Positions 6,393 to 13,755 of a stretch of DNA of 20,121 nucleotides are shown here, piece by piece. The number at the start of each line of letters is the position of its first letter. Within the stretch, counting starts at the first letter, position 1. The translations under genes were made by a program, and so were the position numbers. The notes under the pieces were generated by a model. The model was not told the origin of the DNA. It worked only from the letters and a program-made list of their open reading frames with translations, and searched no databases. This DNA is from Mycobacterium sp. (GTDB lineage: Bacteria > Actinomycetota > Actinomycetes > Mycobacteriales > Mycobacteriaceae): positions 1 to 20,121 of the forward strand of contig JAFAQO010000045.1 of NCBI GenBank assembly GCA_019246375.1, written 5' to 3'.

Positions 6393-6414
6393 GCCCCTAG
6401 GGGCTGGTCACCAG
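6393..6414 (+). promoter_or_regulatory. Two abutting dyads in the DUF732 leader
   Basis: GCCCCTAGGGGC (6393-6404) is a perfect 12-bp palindrome. It shares its last base with CTGGT-C-ACCAG (6404-6414), a perfect 5-bp inverted repeat. They sit between the -10 and the Shine-Dalgarno (AGGAAG, 6433-6438), so they could be a downstream operator or two small RNA stems. Confidence 0.45.
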
Positions 6415-6443
6415 ACCGATACCGACTCGACTAGGAAGATGTC

Positions 6444-6836
6444 ATGCCGATAAGAGCCATAGCGCTCATAGTTCTCGCCCTAGGGTCGGCCGCGCCAGCC
6501 TATGCGGACGCCACTGACGACGCATTCATAGCCAACCTCAGCACCTCCGGCATGAATTTCGGCGCACCCGATAGAGCAATCCAGGTGGCGAAAAATGTCG
6601 TCTGCGGCACGCTCAGCGATAACCCCCATACCAGTAACGCGGATCTGATCACCAAGGTCACCAACGCCACCAACTGGCCAACGAATGATGCTGCTTACTT
6701 CACGGGAGCTGCCATCCAAGCCTATTGTCCCCAATACAACTCCGGCTCCGTCGCTCCCCCAAAGCCGGGGTTTCACCCAGCGTCAACACGAGATGCTGCA
6801 CCCGATCGAGCGCAGGCCAACTTCACGCATCGGTGA
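6444..6836 (+). CDS. Secreted DUF732-family protein
   Basis: A 130-aa exported protein. A signal peptide covers residues 1-21, with a short basic start (MPIRA), a hydrophobic core and an AYA cleavage motif before Asp22. The mature part (about 24-98) is a small DUF732 domain with the typical DDAFIANL start, glycine/asparagine turn and two cysteines (Cys54, Cys95) likely to form a disulfide outside the cytoplasm. Residues 99-130 are a Pro/Ala/Arg-rich tail. The start is well supported by AGGAAG 5 nt upstream. DUF732 proteins are abundant in mycobacteria and their function is not established. It lies in the block between tRNA-Leu and cya and is not evidently in an operon with its neighbours. Confidence 0.88.
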   Translation: MPIRAIALIVLALGSAAPAYADATDDAFIANLSTSGMNFGAPDRAIQVAKNVVCGTLSDNPHTSNADLITKVTNATNWPTNDAAYFTGAAIQAYCPQYNSGSVAPPKPGFHPASTRDAAPDRAQANFTHR

Positions 6837-6928
6837 AATCCGCGGCGAATAGCCTTTTAATCCCATCCGCGTGACAGCGGGAAAACGCTTGCCGCAGTCG
6901 TCCGGGTTGGCAGAGCGACGATGAAAAG

Positions 6929-7435
6929 GTGCTGTACACCATCGGCCACGGTGCCGAAACCGCCGAACAACTCACTGCCGCGCTTCGCCAGCACGACATC
7001 GCACTGCTCATCGACGTGCGAAGCTTTCCCGGCTCCCGTCGTAACCCCGACGTGTCCAAAGAGGTCATGCCGGACTGGCTCGGGGCCGCAGGGATCGACT
7101 ACCGGCACGAACCCGACCTTGGTGGACGACGCAAACCGCCTTCCGATCCCATACCGCGGGACCACTGGTGGCAGAATCAGGCGTTCGCCAACTACGCAGG
7201 GCACATCCGCACTCCGGGTTTTCAGGCGGCATACCGGCGACTGCTGCAGGATGCCGACACCCGCAACGTCGCCATCATGTGCGGCGAGCCGACCTGGTGG
7301 CGCTGCCACCGACGCATGATCGCCGACCTGGCCACGTGCGACGGACGCACAGTGCACCACATCATGCCCAACGGATCGCTGTCGCAACACGCCATGTCCG
7401 AATGGCTCACCAGCGATCAGCCGGACGAGTCCTGA
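6929..7435 (+). CDS. DUF488-family protein
   Basis: A 168-aa cytoplasmic protein. The N-terminal motif LYTIGHG, the LLIDVRSFPGSRRNP block (about 26-40) and the C-terminal MCGEPTWWRCHRRMIAD block (about 116-132) with paired Cys/His residues are the family signatures. The function is unknown. A structural role around a Cys/His cluster is plausible, since the CGE..WRCHR segment is the best-conserved part. The start is GTG 6929; there is no clear Shine-Dalgarno, and an ATG at 6921 is out of frame. It is separated from the DUF732 gene by 92 bp without a gene and followed by a strong hairpin, so it is probably its own unit. Confidence 0.88.
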   Translation: MLYTIGHGAETAEQLTAALRQHDIALLIDVRSFPGSRRNPDVSKEVMPDWLGAAGIDYRHEPDLGGRRKPPSDPIPRDHWWQNQAFANYAGHIRTPGFQAAYRRLLQDADTRNVAIMCGEPTWWRCHRRMIADLATCDGRTVHHIMPNGSLSQHAMSEWLTSDQPDES

Positions 7436-7437
7436 TG

Positions 7438-7459
7438 GGCGGACCCGCATAGGTTCGCC
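7438..7459 (+). terminator. Hairpin terminator candidate after the DUF488 gene
   Basis: GGCGGACC (7438-7445) pairs with GGTTCGCC (7452-7459) over 8 bp, with one G-U pair, around a 6-nt loop. It starts 2 nt after the DUF488 stop codon and has no T-run. It would insulate the gene from the cya promoter 9 bp downstream. Confidence 0.55.
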
Positions 7460-7467
7460 TCACCAGT

Positions 7468-7473
7468 TAGGCT
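7468..7473 (+). promoter_or_regulatory. -10 box of cya, leaderless layout
   Basis: TAGGCT is followed by six bases and then the GTG start at 7480, the same element and spacing as at the DUF35 gene. No convincing -35 or Shine-Dalgarno is visible. Confidence 0.5.
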
Positions 7474-7479
7474 TTTGCC

Positions 7480-8811
7480 GTGGCGGCTCAACGGTGCGGT
7501 GCCCCACAGGTATGGACACAGGGTTCATCGCAAAGGCCGAACTGTGTGGCGGCAGTGCGGACGCAATCCCGCGCCCGCAGCCAGCACTACGTCGACAGTG
7601 TCACGCGACGGCTTCGCGTGCTCAACATCAACGCGTGGATGGCCGTGTTGGTGTGCGGTGGCTACGGGATTCTGGGCGTTTTCACCGGCGCCGGGATGTC
7701 GCGGCCCCAAGCAGTGGACATCCTCGCAGCGTTGGTCTTCGCGGCGGTTCCCTTACTGCACCGCTTCGGGGAATTGGTCGCGCCGCTTACCTTCGTCTGC
7801 GCTTCATACGTCTCGATTTTTGTCATCTCCTGGAACGTGGGCACCGGTACGGGCTTGCAGTTGTTCTTGCTGGTGACCGCTTCTCTCGTGGTGTTGCAGC
7901 TCGGTACCGAACACATAGCGTTGGCGGCGACGTTGGCGGCTATTGCCGCCGGGCTGGTGATCGCGCTGGAGTTCCTCGTCCCGCGAACCACCGGATTGCA
8001 GCCGCCCTGGGCCATGTCGTTGGGCTTCATCATCGCGGCGGTCTCCGCCTGCATGATGGTGGTCGTCACCATGTGGTATGCGCTGCGCGGGATCGAACGT
8101 GCCGAAGCGGTCATGGAAATGGAATACGAACGGTCGGAGGCCTTGCTCGGCAATATGCTGCCGGCCAGCATCGCGGCACGGCTGAAAGATCCGGCGCGCG
8201 ACGTTATCGCCGACAAGTACGACGATGCCTCGGTCCTGTTCGCCGACATCGCAGGATTCACCGAGCGGGCCAGCGACACCGCACCGGCCGACCTCGTCCG
8301 CTTCCTGGACCGCCTGTACAGCAGTTTCGACGCGCTAGTCGAGCTGCATCGATTAGAGAAAATCAAGGTCAGCGGTGACTGCTACATCGTTGTCAGCGGG
8401 GTGCCGTGGCCACGGCGAGATCACGTTGAGGCGCTGGCCGACCTGGCGCTGGACATGGCTGATGCCGTGGCAGGGCTGAAAGATCCGCACGGTCGTGACA
8501 TCGCGCTTCGGATGGGTTTTGCCGCCGGGCCCGTGGTCGCAGGCGTGGTCGGGTCGCGCCGATTCTTCTATGACGTGTGGGGCGACGCGGTCAACGTTGC
8601 CTCGCGAATGGAGTCCACAGACACCGAGGGACGCATCCAAGTCCCGCAGGCGGTTTACGAGCGGTTGAAGAAAGACTTCGTCCTGCAGGAGCGCGGAGAC
8701 GTCCAGGTCAAGGGCAAGGGCGTGATGCGCACCTGGTATCTCGTCGGGCGCAGACCGGACAGCAGTGCCGCTGAGGCGCGCGCCGATTCGCCGCAGACGG
8801 CCAACGTCTGA
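7480..8811 (+). CDS. cya: Membrane class III adenylate cyclase (Rv1625c-like)
   Basis: A 443-aa protein making cAMP from ATP at the inner face of the membrane. A cytoplasmic N-terminus (1-46) precedes six hydrophobic segments (about 50-202), then a helical linker, then the cyclase homology domain (about 245-435). It has exactly the length of M. tuberculosis Rv1625c, and all functional residues fall at the same numbers: metal-binding Asp256 and Asp300, adenine-selecting Lys296 and Asp365, and transition-state Asn372 and Arg376. It resembles one half of a mammalian membrane cyclase and works as a homodimer. The start is GTG 7480, next to a leaderless-type -10. Downstream lie an HdeD-like gene and the cyd operon. 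Since CRP-type regulators control cydAB in some mycobacteria, the neighbourhood may be functionally linked, but this is inference. Confidence 0.97.
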   Translation: MAAQRCGAPQVWTQGSSQRPNCVAAVRTQSRARSQHYVDSVTRRLRVLNINAWMAVLVCGGYGILGVFTGAGMSRPQAVDILAALVFAAVPLLHRFGELVAPLTFVCASYVSIFVISWNVGTGTGLQLFLLVTASLVVLQLGTEHIALAATLAAIAAGLVIALEFLVPRTTGLQPPWAMSLGFIIAAVSACMMVVVTMWYALRGIERAEAVMEMEYERSEALLGNMLPASIAARLKDPARDVIADKYDDASVLFADIAGFTERASDTAPADLVRFLDRLYSSFDALVELHRLEKIKVSGDCYIVVSGVPWPRRDHVEALADLALDMADAVAGLKDPHGRDIALRMGFAAGPVVAGVVGSRRFFYDVWGDAVNVASRMESTDTEGRIQVPQAVYERLKKDFVLQERGDVQVKGKGVMRTWYLVGRRPDSSAAEARADSPQTANV

Positions 8812-8848
8812 CTCGTCTCGACGGCTCCCCTCGGAATCCGTCGTGTGG

Positions 8849-8854
8849 GACAAT
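8849..8854 (+). promoter_or_regulatory. -10 box of the HdeD-like gene
   Basis: GACAAT, preceded by TGG, is followed by six bases and then the ATG at 8861, suggesting a leaderless transcript. The first base departs from TANNNT. Read-through from cya is also possible, since only 49 bp separate the two genes. Confidence 0.35.
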
Positions 8855-8860
8855 TTGTTG

Positions 8861-9457
8861 ATGCAACCTCACGCTGGCCCAAGCTTGTTGCCGCATCTAT
8901 GGAAGTCCGAATTGGTGTCGGGGATCCTGGCGCTGGCCCTCGGCATCTTAATATGGGTGTGGCCGGGAAAAAGCATCATGGTCGCCGCGATCATCTTCGG
9001 CGTCTACCTGCTGATCACCGGAATTGTGCAAGTGATCTTCGCGTTCAGCCTGCATGTTTCCGCGGGTGGACGCGTGCTGCTGTTCATCAGCGGAGCAGCG
9101 TCGTTGGTCCTGGCGCTGCTGTGCTTCCGTGACATTCAGAATTCGATTCTGTTGCTGGCGATTTGGATCGGCGTCGGCTTCATCTTTCGCGGCGTGGCGA
9201 CGACGATTTCGGCCATCAGCGACCCCGGCCTGCCGGGCCGGCTCTGGCACATCTTCATCGGCGTGATCAGCCTGCTGGCCGGCATCGTGATGATCGCGTC
9301 GCCGTTCGCGTCGCTCTCAGTGCTGGCGCTTGTCGTCGCCATCTGGCTTATCGTGCTCGGCACGTTCGAGATCGTGTCGTCGTTCGGCATTCGCAGCGCG
9401 TCCAAGCGGCTGGAGACGACCCGGTCGGCGGAGGAAACGTCCCTTGGCACCGCCTGA
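8861..9457 (+). CDS. HdeD-family (DUF308) integral membrane protein (Rv1624c-like)
   Basis: A 198-aa inner-membrane protein with six hydrophobic segments arranged as tandem helix pairs. They begin after LLPHLWKSELVSG, and the conserved turns GVYLLITGIVQ, FISGAASL, IGVGFIFRGV and WLIVLGTFEI recur at the repeat boundaries. HdeD-like proteins were named for acid resistance in E. coli; their role in mycobacteria is not established. I chose ATG 8861 because the N-terminus then fits the family. The frame remains open upstream to 8765 but overlaps cya and is Arg/Ser-rich there. It lies between cya and the cyd operon in the same orientation, an arrangement shared with M. tuberculosis as I recall it. 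Confidence 0.9.
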   Translation: MQPHAGPSLLPHLWKSELVSGILALALGILIWVWPGKSIMVAAIIFGVYLLITGIVQVIFAFSLHVSAGGRVLLFISGAASLVLALLCFRDIQNSILLLAIWIGVGFIFRGVATTISAISDPGLPGRLWHIFIGVISLLAGIVMIASPFASLSVLALVVAIWLIVLGTFEIVSSFGIRSASKRLETTRSAEETSLGTA

Positions 9458-9488
9458 CCAGCTCAATCGGGATCTGCGTGACAGGCCG

Positions 9489-9502
9489 GTGGTTTTGACC
9501 AC
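9489..9502. promoter_or_regulatory. Inverted repeat GTGGT-N4-ACCAC upstream of cydA
   Basis: A perfect 5-bp inverted repeat around TTTG. It contains TTGACC (9495-9500), which resembles a -35 hexamer. It is a possible operator for the cyd operon; the arms are short. Confidence 0.45.
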
Positions 9503-9508
9503 GCCGAT

Positions 9509-9527
9509 CTACTACACTTTGTCGTAG
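9509..9527. promoter_or_regulatory. Operator-like inverted repeat CTACTACA-CTT-TGTCGTAG
   Basis: An 8-bp inverted repeat with one mismatch, centred 42 bp before the cydA start. It covers TACACT (9513-9518), the best -10 candidate for cydA, so a bound protein would block initiation. The TACA/TGT core recalls operators of BlaI/CopY-family winged-helix repressors. The family assignment is a guess from memory; the symmetry is directly visible. Confidence 0.55.
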
Positions 9528-9559
9528 CAGTTAGTTGCCCGCAGTTCGGGAGATGGCAG

Positions 9560-11029
9560 ATGAATGTCGTCGACGTTTCGCGGTGGCAGTTCGGTATCAC
9601 GACCGTCTACCACTTCATCTTCGTGCCGCTCACGATCGGGCTGGCGCCGCTGGTCGCGGTCATGCAGACGGTGTGGGTGGTCACCGATAACACCGCCTGG
9701 TATCGGCTGACCAAGTTCTTCGGCAAGCTTTTCTTGATCAACTTCGCGCTGGGCGTGGCCACCGGGATCGTGCAGGAATTCCAGTTCGGCATGAATTGGA
9801 GCGAATACTCGCGGTTCGTCGGCGACGTATTCGGCGCACCGCTGGCCATGGAAGGTTTGGCCGCGTTCTTCTTCGAATCGACTTTCATCGGACTATGGAT
9901 TTTCGGCTGGAGCCGCCTGCCCCGGCTGCTGCATCTCGCCTGTATCTGGATCGTCGCGATCGCGGTCAATGTGTCCGCATTCTTTATCATCGCGGCGAAC
10001 TCTTTTATGCAGCATCCTGTCGGCGCCCATTACAACCCGCAGACACGACGCGCCGAATTGAACAGCATCCTGGCCCTGCTCACCAATAACACCGCGCAAG
10101 CGGCCTTTTTGCACACCGTCATCGGGGCCGTGTTGACCGGAGCGATATTTGTCGCCGCAGTGAGCGCGTGGTGGATGGTCCGCTCGGCGAGCCGTCCCGA
10201 GTCTGACACGGCGCTGATCGATGCCCGCACCATGTATCGGCCGGCGACGGTGCTGGGATGTCTTGTCGCGCTTGCCGCAGCGGTCGGGTTGTTCTTCACC
10301 GGCGACGTGCAAGGCAAACTGATGTTCAAACAGCAGCCAATGAAGATGGCATCTGCGGAGTCGTTGTGCGACACCGAAACCGATCCAGACTTCTCCATCC
10401 TCACAGTAGGCACACACAACAACTGCGAAAGCATCACGCGGGTGATCGCGGTGCCACATGTGCTGCCACTCCTGGCCGCGGGCCGGTTCAACGACGTGAC
10501 GCTGCAGGGAGTACGGGACATACAGCGCACGAACCAACAACGATTCGGGCCAGGCGATTACCGGCCCAACCTGTTCGTTACGTACTGGTCCTTCCGAATG
10601 ATGATCGGGTTGCTGGCAATACCGGTGCTGTTCGCGTTGCTTGCGTTGTGGCTCACACGCGGCGGCCGGACCCCGAGCCAGCGGTGGTTCTCCTGGCTGG
10701 CGTTGCTGACGATTCCGACGCCGTTCTTAGCCAATATCGCTGGTTGGGTGTTCACCGAGATGGGGCGTCAACCCTGGATCGTGGTACCCAATCCAACCGG
10801 CGACCAGCTCGTTCGGCTCACCGTCCAGCAAGGCGTTTCAGACCACGCTCCCCCTATCGTCGTGACCTCCTTGGTGACGTTCACGCTGATCTATGCCGTG
10901 CTGGCAGTCATTTGGTTTTGGCTGCTCAAGCGCTACATCGTCGAAGGACCGCAGGAACACGACGCCGAACCGGCCGCGCCCACCACCACGTCTACCGACG
11001 AGATGGCACCGCTGTCGTTCGCGTACTGA
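9560..11029 (+). CDS. cydA: Cytochrome bd oxidase subunit I
   Basis: A 489-aa membrane subunit that oxidises menaquinol and carries hemes b558, b595 and d. Ligand positions are visible: His18 near the N-terminus, His185 (FLHT), Met348 in the WSFRMMIG segment, and the acidic pair Glu98 and Glu106 that corresponds to E. coli Glu99/Glu107. The Q-loop is of the short type and holds two cysteines (Cys270, Cys289), which in the M. tuberculosis enzyme form a disulfide as I recall. Nine or so hydrophobic helices are seen. The start ATG 9560 has GGGAG about 8 nt upstream. It is the first gene of the cydABDC operon. The enzyme gives high-affinity, NO- and bedaquiline-tolerant respiration in mycobacteria. 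Confidence 0.98.
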   Translation: MNVVDVSRWQFGITTVYHFIFVPLTIGLAPLVAVMQTVWVVTDNTAWYRLTKFFGKLFLINFALGVATGIVQEFQFGMNWSEYSRFVGDVFGAPLAMEGLAAFFFESTFIGLWIFGWSRLPRLLHLACIWIVAIAVNVSAFFIIAANSFMQHPVGAHYNPQTRRAELNSILALLTNNTAQAAFLHTVIGAVLTGAIFVAAVSAWWMVRSASRPESDTALIDARTMYRPATVLGCLVALAAAVGLFFTGDVQGKLMFKQQPMKMASAESLCDTETDPDFSILTVGTHNNCESITRVIAVPHVLPLLAAGRFNDVTLQGVRDIQRTNQQRFGPGDYRPNLFVTYWSFRMMIGLLAIPVLFALLALWLTRGGRTPSQRWFSWLALLTIPTPFLANIAGWVFTEMGRQPWIVVPNPTGDQLVRLTVQQGVSDHAPPIVVTSLVTFTLIYAVLAVIWFWLLKRYIVEGPQEHDAEPAAPTTTSTDEMAPLSFAY

Positions 11030-11050
11030 GGGCGCGAAGGGAGCCGACCG

Positions 11051-12091
11051 ATGGCACTCCAACACGTGTGGTTCGTCGTCTTAGCCCTGTTGTTCCTCGG
11101 GTTTTTCATCCTCGAGGGCTTCGACTTTGGCGTGGGCATGTTGATGGAGGCATTGGCTCGCGTCGGTAAAGGCGACCGCGAGATGCACCGGCGCGCGGTG
11201 CTCAACACCATCGGCCCGGTCTGGGACGGTAACGAAGTATGGCTGATCACCGCAGGCGCAGCGATGTTTGCCTCATTTCCGGGCTGGTATGCCACCGTGT
11301 TTTCGACGCTGTATCTGCCGCTCCTGGTGATTTTGTTCGGCATGATCCTGCGCCCGGTCGCAATCGAGTGGCGCGGCAAGGTCGATGACACCAAGTGGCG
11401 GGGCTGGGCGGATTTCGGCATCGCCGCCGGCTCCTGGCTGCCGGGCGTGCTGTGGGGCGTAGCGTTCGCGATTCTGGTTCGCGGACTCCCGGTGGACGCC
11501 AACCACCGCGTGCATCTCTCGATCACCGACGTGCTCAACGTCTACACCTTGCTCGGTGGCCTGGCTACCGGCGGGTTGTTCCTGTTCTATGGTGCCGTGT
11601 TCATCGCGCTGAAGACGTCGGGCGCGATTCGCGACGACGCGTTGCGGTTTGCAGTGTGGTTATCGCTTCCGGTGACGGCGTTGGTGGCGGGCTTCGGGCT
11701 GTGGACGCAACTCTCGTACGGCAAGGCCTGGACGTGGCTGGTGCTGGCTGCGGCGGTGATCGCGCAGTTGGCGGCCGTGGCGCTGGTGTGGCGGCGCACC
11801 CGGGAAGGCTGGGCTTTCATATGCATTGCCGTCGTCGTCGCGGCCGTCGTAGTCCTGCTGTTCGGTGCGTTGTATCCCAACCTGGTGCCCTCCACGCTGA
11901 ACCCCCAGTGGAGCGTCACGATCGACAACGCATCATCCACTTCGTACACCTTGAAAGTCATGACGTGGGTGGCCGTGATCTTCGCTCCCATTACGGTCGC
12001 ATATCAGGGCTGGACGTATTGGGTTTTCCGACAACGGATTTCGGCTGAGCGGATACCGCCGTCGACCGGCTTGGCGAGGCGCGCGTCCTGA
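11051..12091 (+). CDS. cydB: Cytochrome bd oxidase subunit II
   Basis: A 346-aa integral membrane subunit, the same length as M. tuberculosis CydB. It has the family hallmarks FILEGFDFGVGM (about 18-30) near the first helix, GPVWDGNEVWL (about 55-65) and about eight further hydrophobic segments. It pairs with CydA to form the oxidase and stabilises the heme-bearing subunit. The start ATG 11051 has AGGGAG about 8 nt upstream and follows cydA by 21 bp. Its TGA (12089-12091) overlaps the putative CTG start of cydD, so the oxidase and its assembly transporter are probably co-translated. Confidence 0.98.
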   Translation: MALQHVWFVVLALLFLGFFILEGFDFGVGMLMEALARVGKGDREMHRRAVLNTIGPVWDGNEVWLITAGAAMFASFPGWYATVFSTLYLPLLVILFGMILRPVAIEWRGKVDDTKWRGWADFGIAAGSWLPGVLWGVAFAILVRGLPVDANHRVHLSITDVLNVYTLLGGLATGGLFLFYGAVFIALKTSGAIRDDALRFAVWLSLPVTALVAGFGLWTQLSYGKAWTWLVLAAAVIAQLAAVALVWRRTREGWAFICIAVVVAAVVVLLFGALYPNLVPSTLNPQWSVTIDNASSTSYTLKVMTWVAVIFAPITVAYQGWTYWVFRQRISAERIPPSTGLARRAS

Positions 12092-13755
12092 CCGGTACCT
12101 CCACCTCCCGCGCACCCCTAGACCCGCGCCTGTGGCGGGCATCAGCAGCGTTGCGCCGTTTTCTGCTCGCCACAGTGACCTGTGGCGTGGTGATCTCTGG
12201 CTGTGCGGTCGCCTCGGCGATTGTGCTCGCGCACGTCGCAGCCGCGGTGATCACCAACCCGTCCGCACGCCGCGTGCGGCACTGGGCATTGGCGTTGTCA
12301 ATCTTGTTGATGTTGTGGCTTGTTCGTTCGGTGACGCAGTGGCTTCAGGCGCGACTGAGCCAACGTGGTGCCAGCGCGGTAATCGCTGACCTCAGCAGTC
12401 AAGTGCTGGCAACAGTGACGGCCCGTCAACCTGGTGAACTGGCTGCCCAACGCGACACCGCAGCAGCAGTCGTGACCCGCGGCCTCGACGGTTTGCGCCC
12501 CTATTTCACCGCGTACTTACCCGCCTTGCTGCTCGCCGCGATCCTGACCCCGGCCACCGTCGTCGTGATCTCGTGCTACGACCTCAAATCAATGGCGATC
12601 GTTGCGTTAACACTCCCGCTGATACCGATTTTCATGATCCTGATCGGCCTGGCAACCGCTGACCGCTCAGCGACCGCCTTGGCCGCCATGACGGCGCTGC
12701 AGGCTCGGCTGTTGGATCTAATCGCAGGTATTCCTACCCTGCGGGCGTTAGGCCGCGCCGCCGGCCCTGAGCACCGCATCGCGGAACTCAATGCGGCTCA
12801 ACGGCGGTCGGCGATGGCCACCCTGCGAATCGCGTTCTTGTCGGCGCTGGTGCTGGAACTGCTGGCGACGCTCGGCGTCGCCCTGGTCGCAGTGGGCATC
12901 GGTCTGCGGCTGGTGTTCGGAGAGATGAGTCTGACGGCCGGTTTGACGGTCTTGCTGCTGACACCGGACGTGTACTGGCCGTTGCGCCGCATCGGCGTGG
13001 AGTTCCATGCCGCCCAGGACGGTCGAACCGCCGCCGACGCGGCCTTCGGGCTGCTCTCACAGCCGACCGCAGCGCCGCGTGGACGGCGGACCGTATCCGC
13101 GCACGGTGCGGCGATCCGGATCGAAAAACTCAGCGTCTCCGGCCGCGACGGCTGTGCACCGCGTGATCTCACCGCTGTCATCGAACCGGGCCAGGTGACC
13201 ATTTTGACCGGTCGGAACGGCGCGGGGAAAAGCACCACGCTGCAGGTGATCGCCGGACTGACCGCACCGACGTCGGGCCGCGTCATCGTGGCCGGGGTTG
13301 ACGTCACCGAACTCGATCTGACCGCGTGGTGGGGGCAGTTGTCCTGGCTGCCGCAGCGCCCGGTGCTGTTACCCGGTACCGTCGTCGACAACTTGGCCCT
13401 GTTCGGTCGTCTTTCCGACGTTGAAACCGCTTGTGCTGCTTCCGGATTCGACGCGGTGCTGGCATCGTTGCCCGAGGGGCGCAACACCATGCTGGGGCGT
13501 GGCGGGGTCGGGTTGTCGCTGGGGCAGCGCCAACGGCTGGGCCTGGCCCGCGCGCTCGGATCGCCGTCGCCGGTGCTGCTGTTTGACGAGCCGACCGCGC
13601 ACCTTGACGCCGAAACCGAGGCCAAGGTTCTGCAGGCGATCGTGGAGCGTGCGCGAGCCGGTGCAACCGTACTGGTTGTCGGCCATCGCGAACAGGTCGT
13701 GGCAATCGGCGACCAGATCGTGGAGGTGACATCGGAGCATCATGTCCACGCCTGA
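12088..13755 (+). CDS. cydD: ABC transporter CydD, half of CydDC, required for cytochrome bd assembly
   Basis: A permease-ATPase half-transporter. Six transmembrane helices precede a nucleotide-binding domain with Walker A GRNGAGKST, signature LSLGQRQ, Walker B VLLFDEPT and the H-loop VVGHRE. With CydC it forms a heterodimer needed for bd oxidase assembly; in E. coli it has been linked to thiol export and to heme transport. The start is unusual. The first standard codon that leaves a complete-looking frame is TTG 12151 (534 aa), but the frame is open upstream and encodes LDPRLWRASAAL, which is typical of actinobacterial CydD N-termini. CTG 12088 overlaps the cydB stop as CTGA and has GAGG 8 nt upstream, so I take it as the start (555 aa). 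The 3' end overlaps cydC by 14 bp. Confidence 0.93.
   Translation: MTGTSTSRAPLDPRLWRASAALRRFLLATVTCGVVISGCAVASAIVLAHVAAAVITNPSARRVRHWALALSILLMLWLVRSVTQWLQARLSQRGASAVIADLSSQVLATVTARQPGELAAQRDTAAAVVTRGLDGLRPYFTAYLPALLLAAILTPATVVVISCYDLKSMAIVALTLPLIPIFMILIGLATADRSATALAAMTALQARLLDLIAGIPTLRALGRAAGPEHRIAELNAAQRRSAMATLRIAFLSALVLELLATLGVALVAVGIGLRLVFGEMSLTAGLTVLLLTPDVYWPLRRIGVEFHAAQDGRTAADAAFGLLSQPTAAPRGRRTVSAHGAAIRIEKLSVSGRDGCAPRDLTAVIEPGQVTILTGRNGAGKSTTLQVIAGLTAPTSGRVIVAGVDVTELDLTAWWGQLSWLPQRPVLLPGTVVDNLALFGRLSDVETACAASGFDAVLASLPEGRNTMLGRGGVGLSLGQRQRLGLARALGSPSPVLLFDEPTAHLDAETEAKVLQAIVERARAGATVLVVGHREQVVAIGDQIVEVTSEHHVHA

Larger units (their letters stand above)
5964..6443. other. 480-bp gene-free divergent region
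   Basis: No convincing gene is seen here; open frames are Arg/Pro-rich or cross repeats. It holds the minus-strand promoter (5971-5998), two GTCGAC sites close together (about 6030-6048), an inverted repeat CGGCTCA-N8-TGAGCCG (6083-6104), two exact GGTTCCGGTT copies 25 bp apart (6132-6141, 6157-6166) flanking a TTGACA (6147-6152), a stem CGCGGT-N6-ACCGCG (6338-6355), a -10 (6370-6375) and two abutting dyads (6393-6414). It is the shared regulatory region between the ESX-like operon and the DUF732 gene. Confidence 0.6.

Noticed and set aside
6107..6400. 97-residue plus-strand open frame
   Set aside because: Composition is Arg/Gly/Ala-rich without family features, it crosses repeats and the DUF732 promoter, and it has no Shine-Dalgarno.
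4340..7460. tRNA-Leu 3' end as a phage or island attachment site
   Set aside because: I found no second copy of the tRNA 3' sequence at the far end of the accessory block and no integrase gene.
8765..8860. Upstream extension of the HdeD-like protein
   Set aside because: It overlaps cya, is Arg/Ser-rich, and the family N-terminus begins at ATG 8861.
9470..9495. CRP site (GTGACAGGCCGGTGG) upstream of cydA
   Set aside because: Only the left half resembles TGTGA; the right half does not match TCACA.
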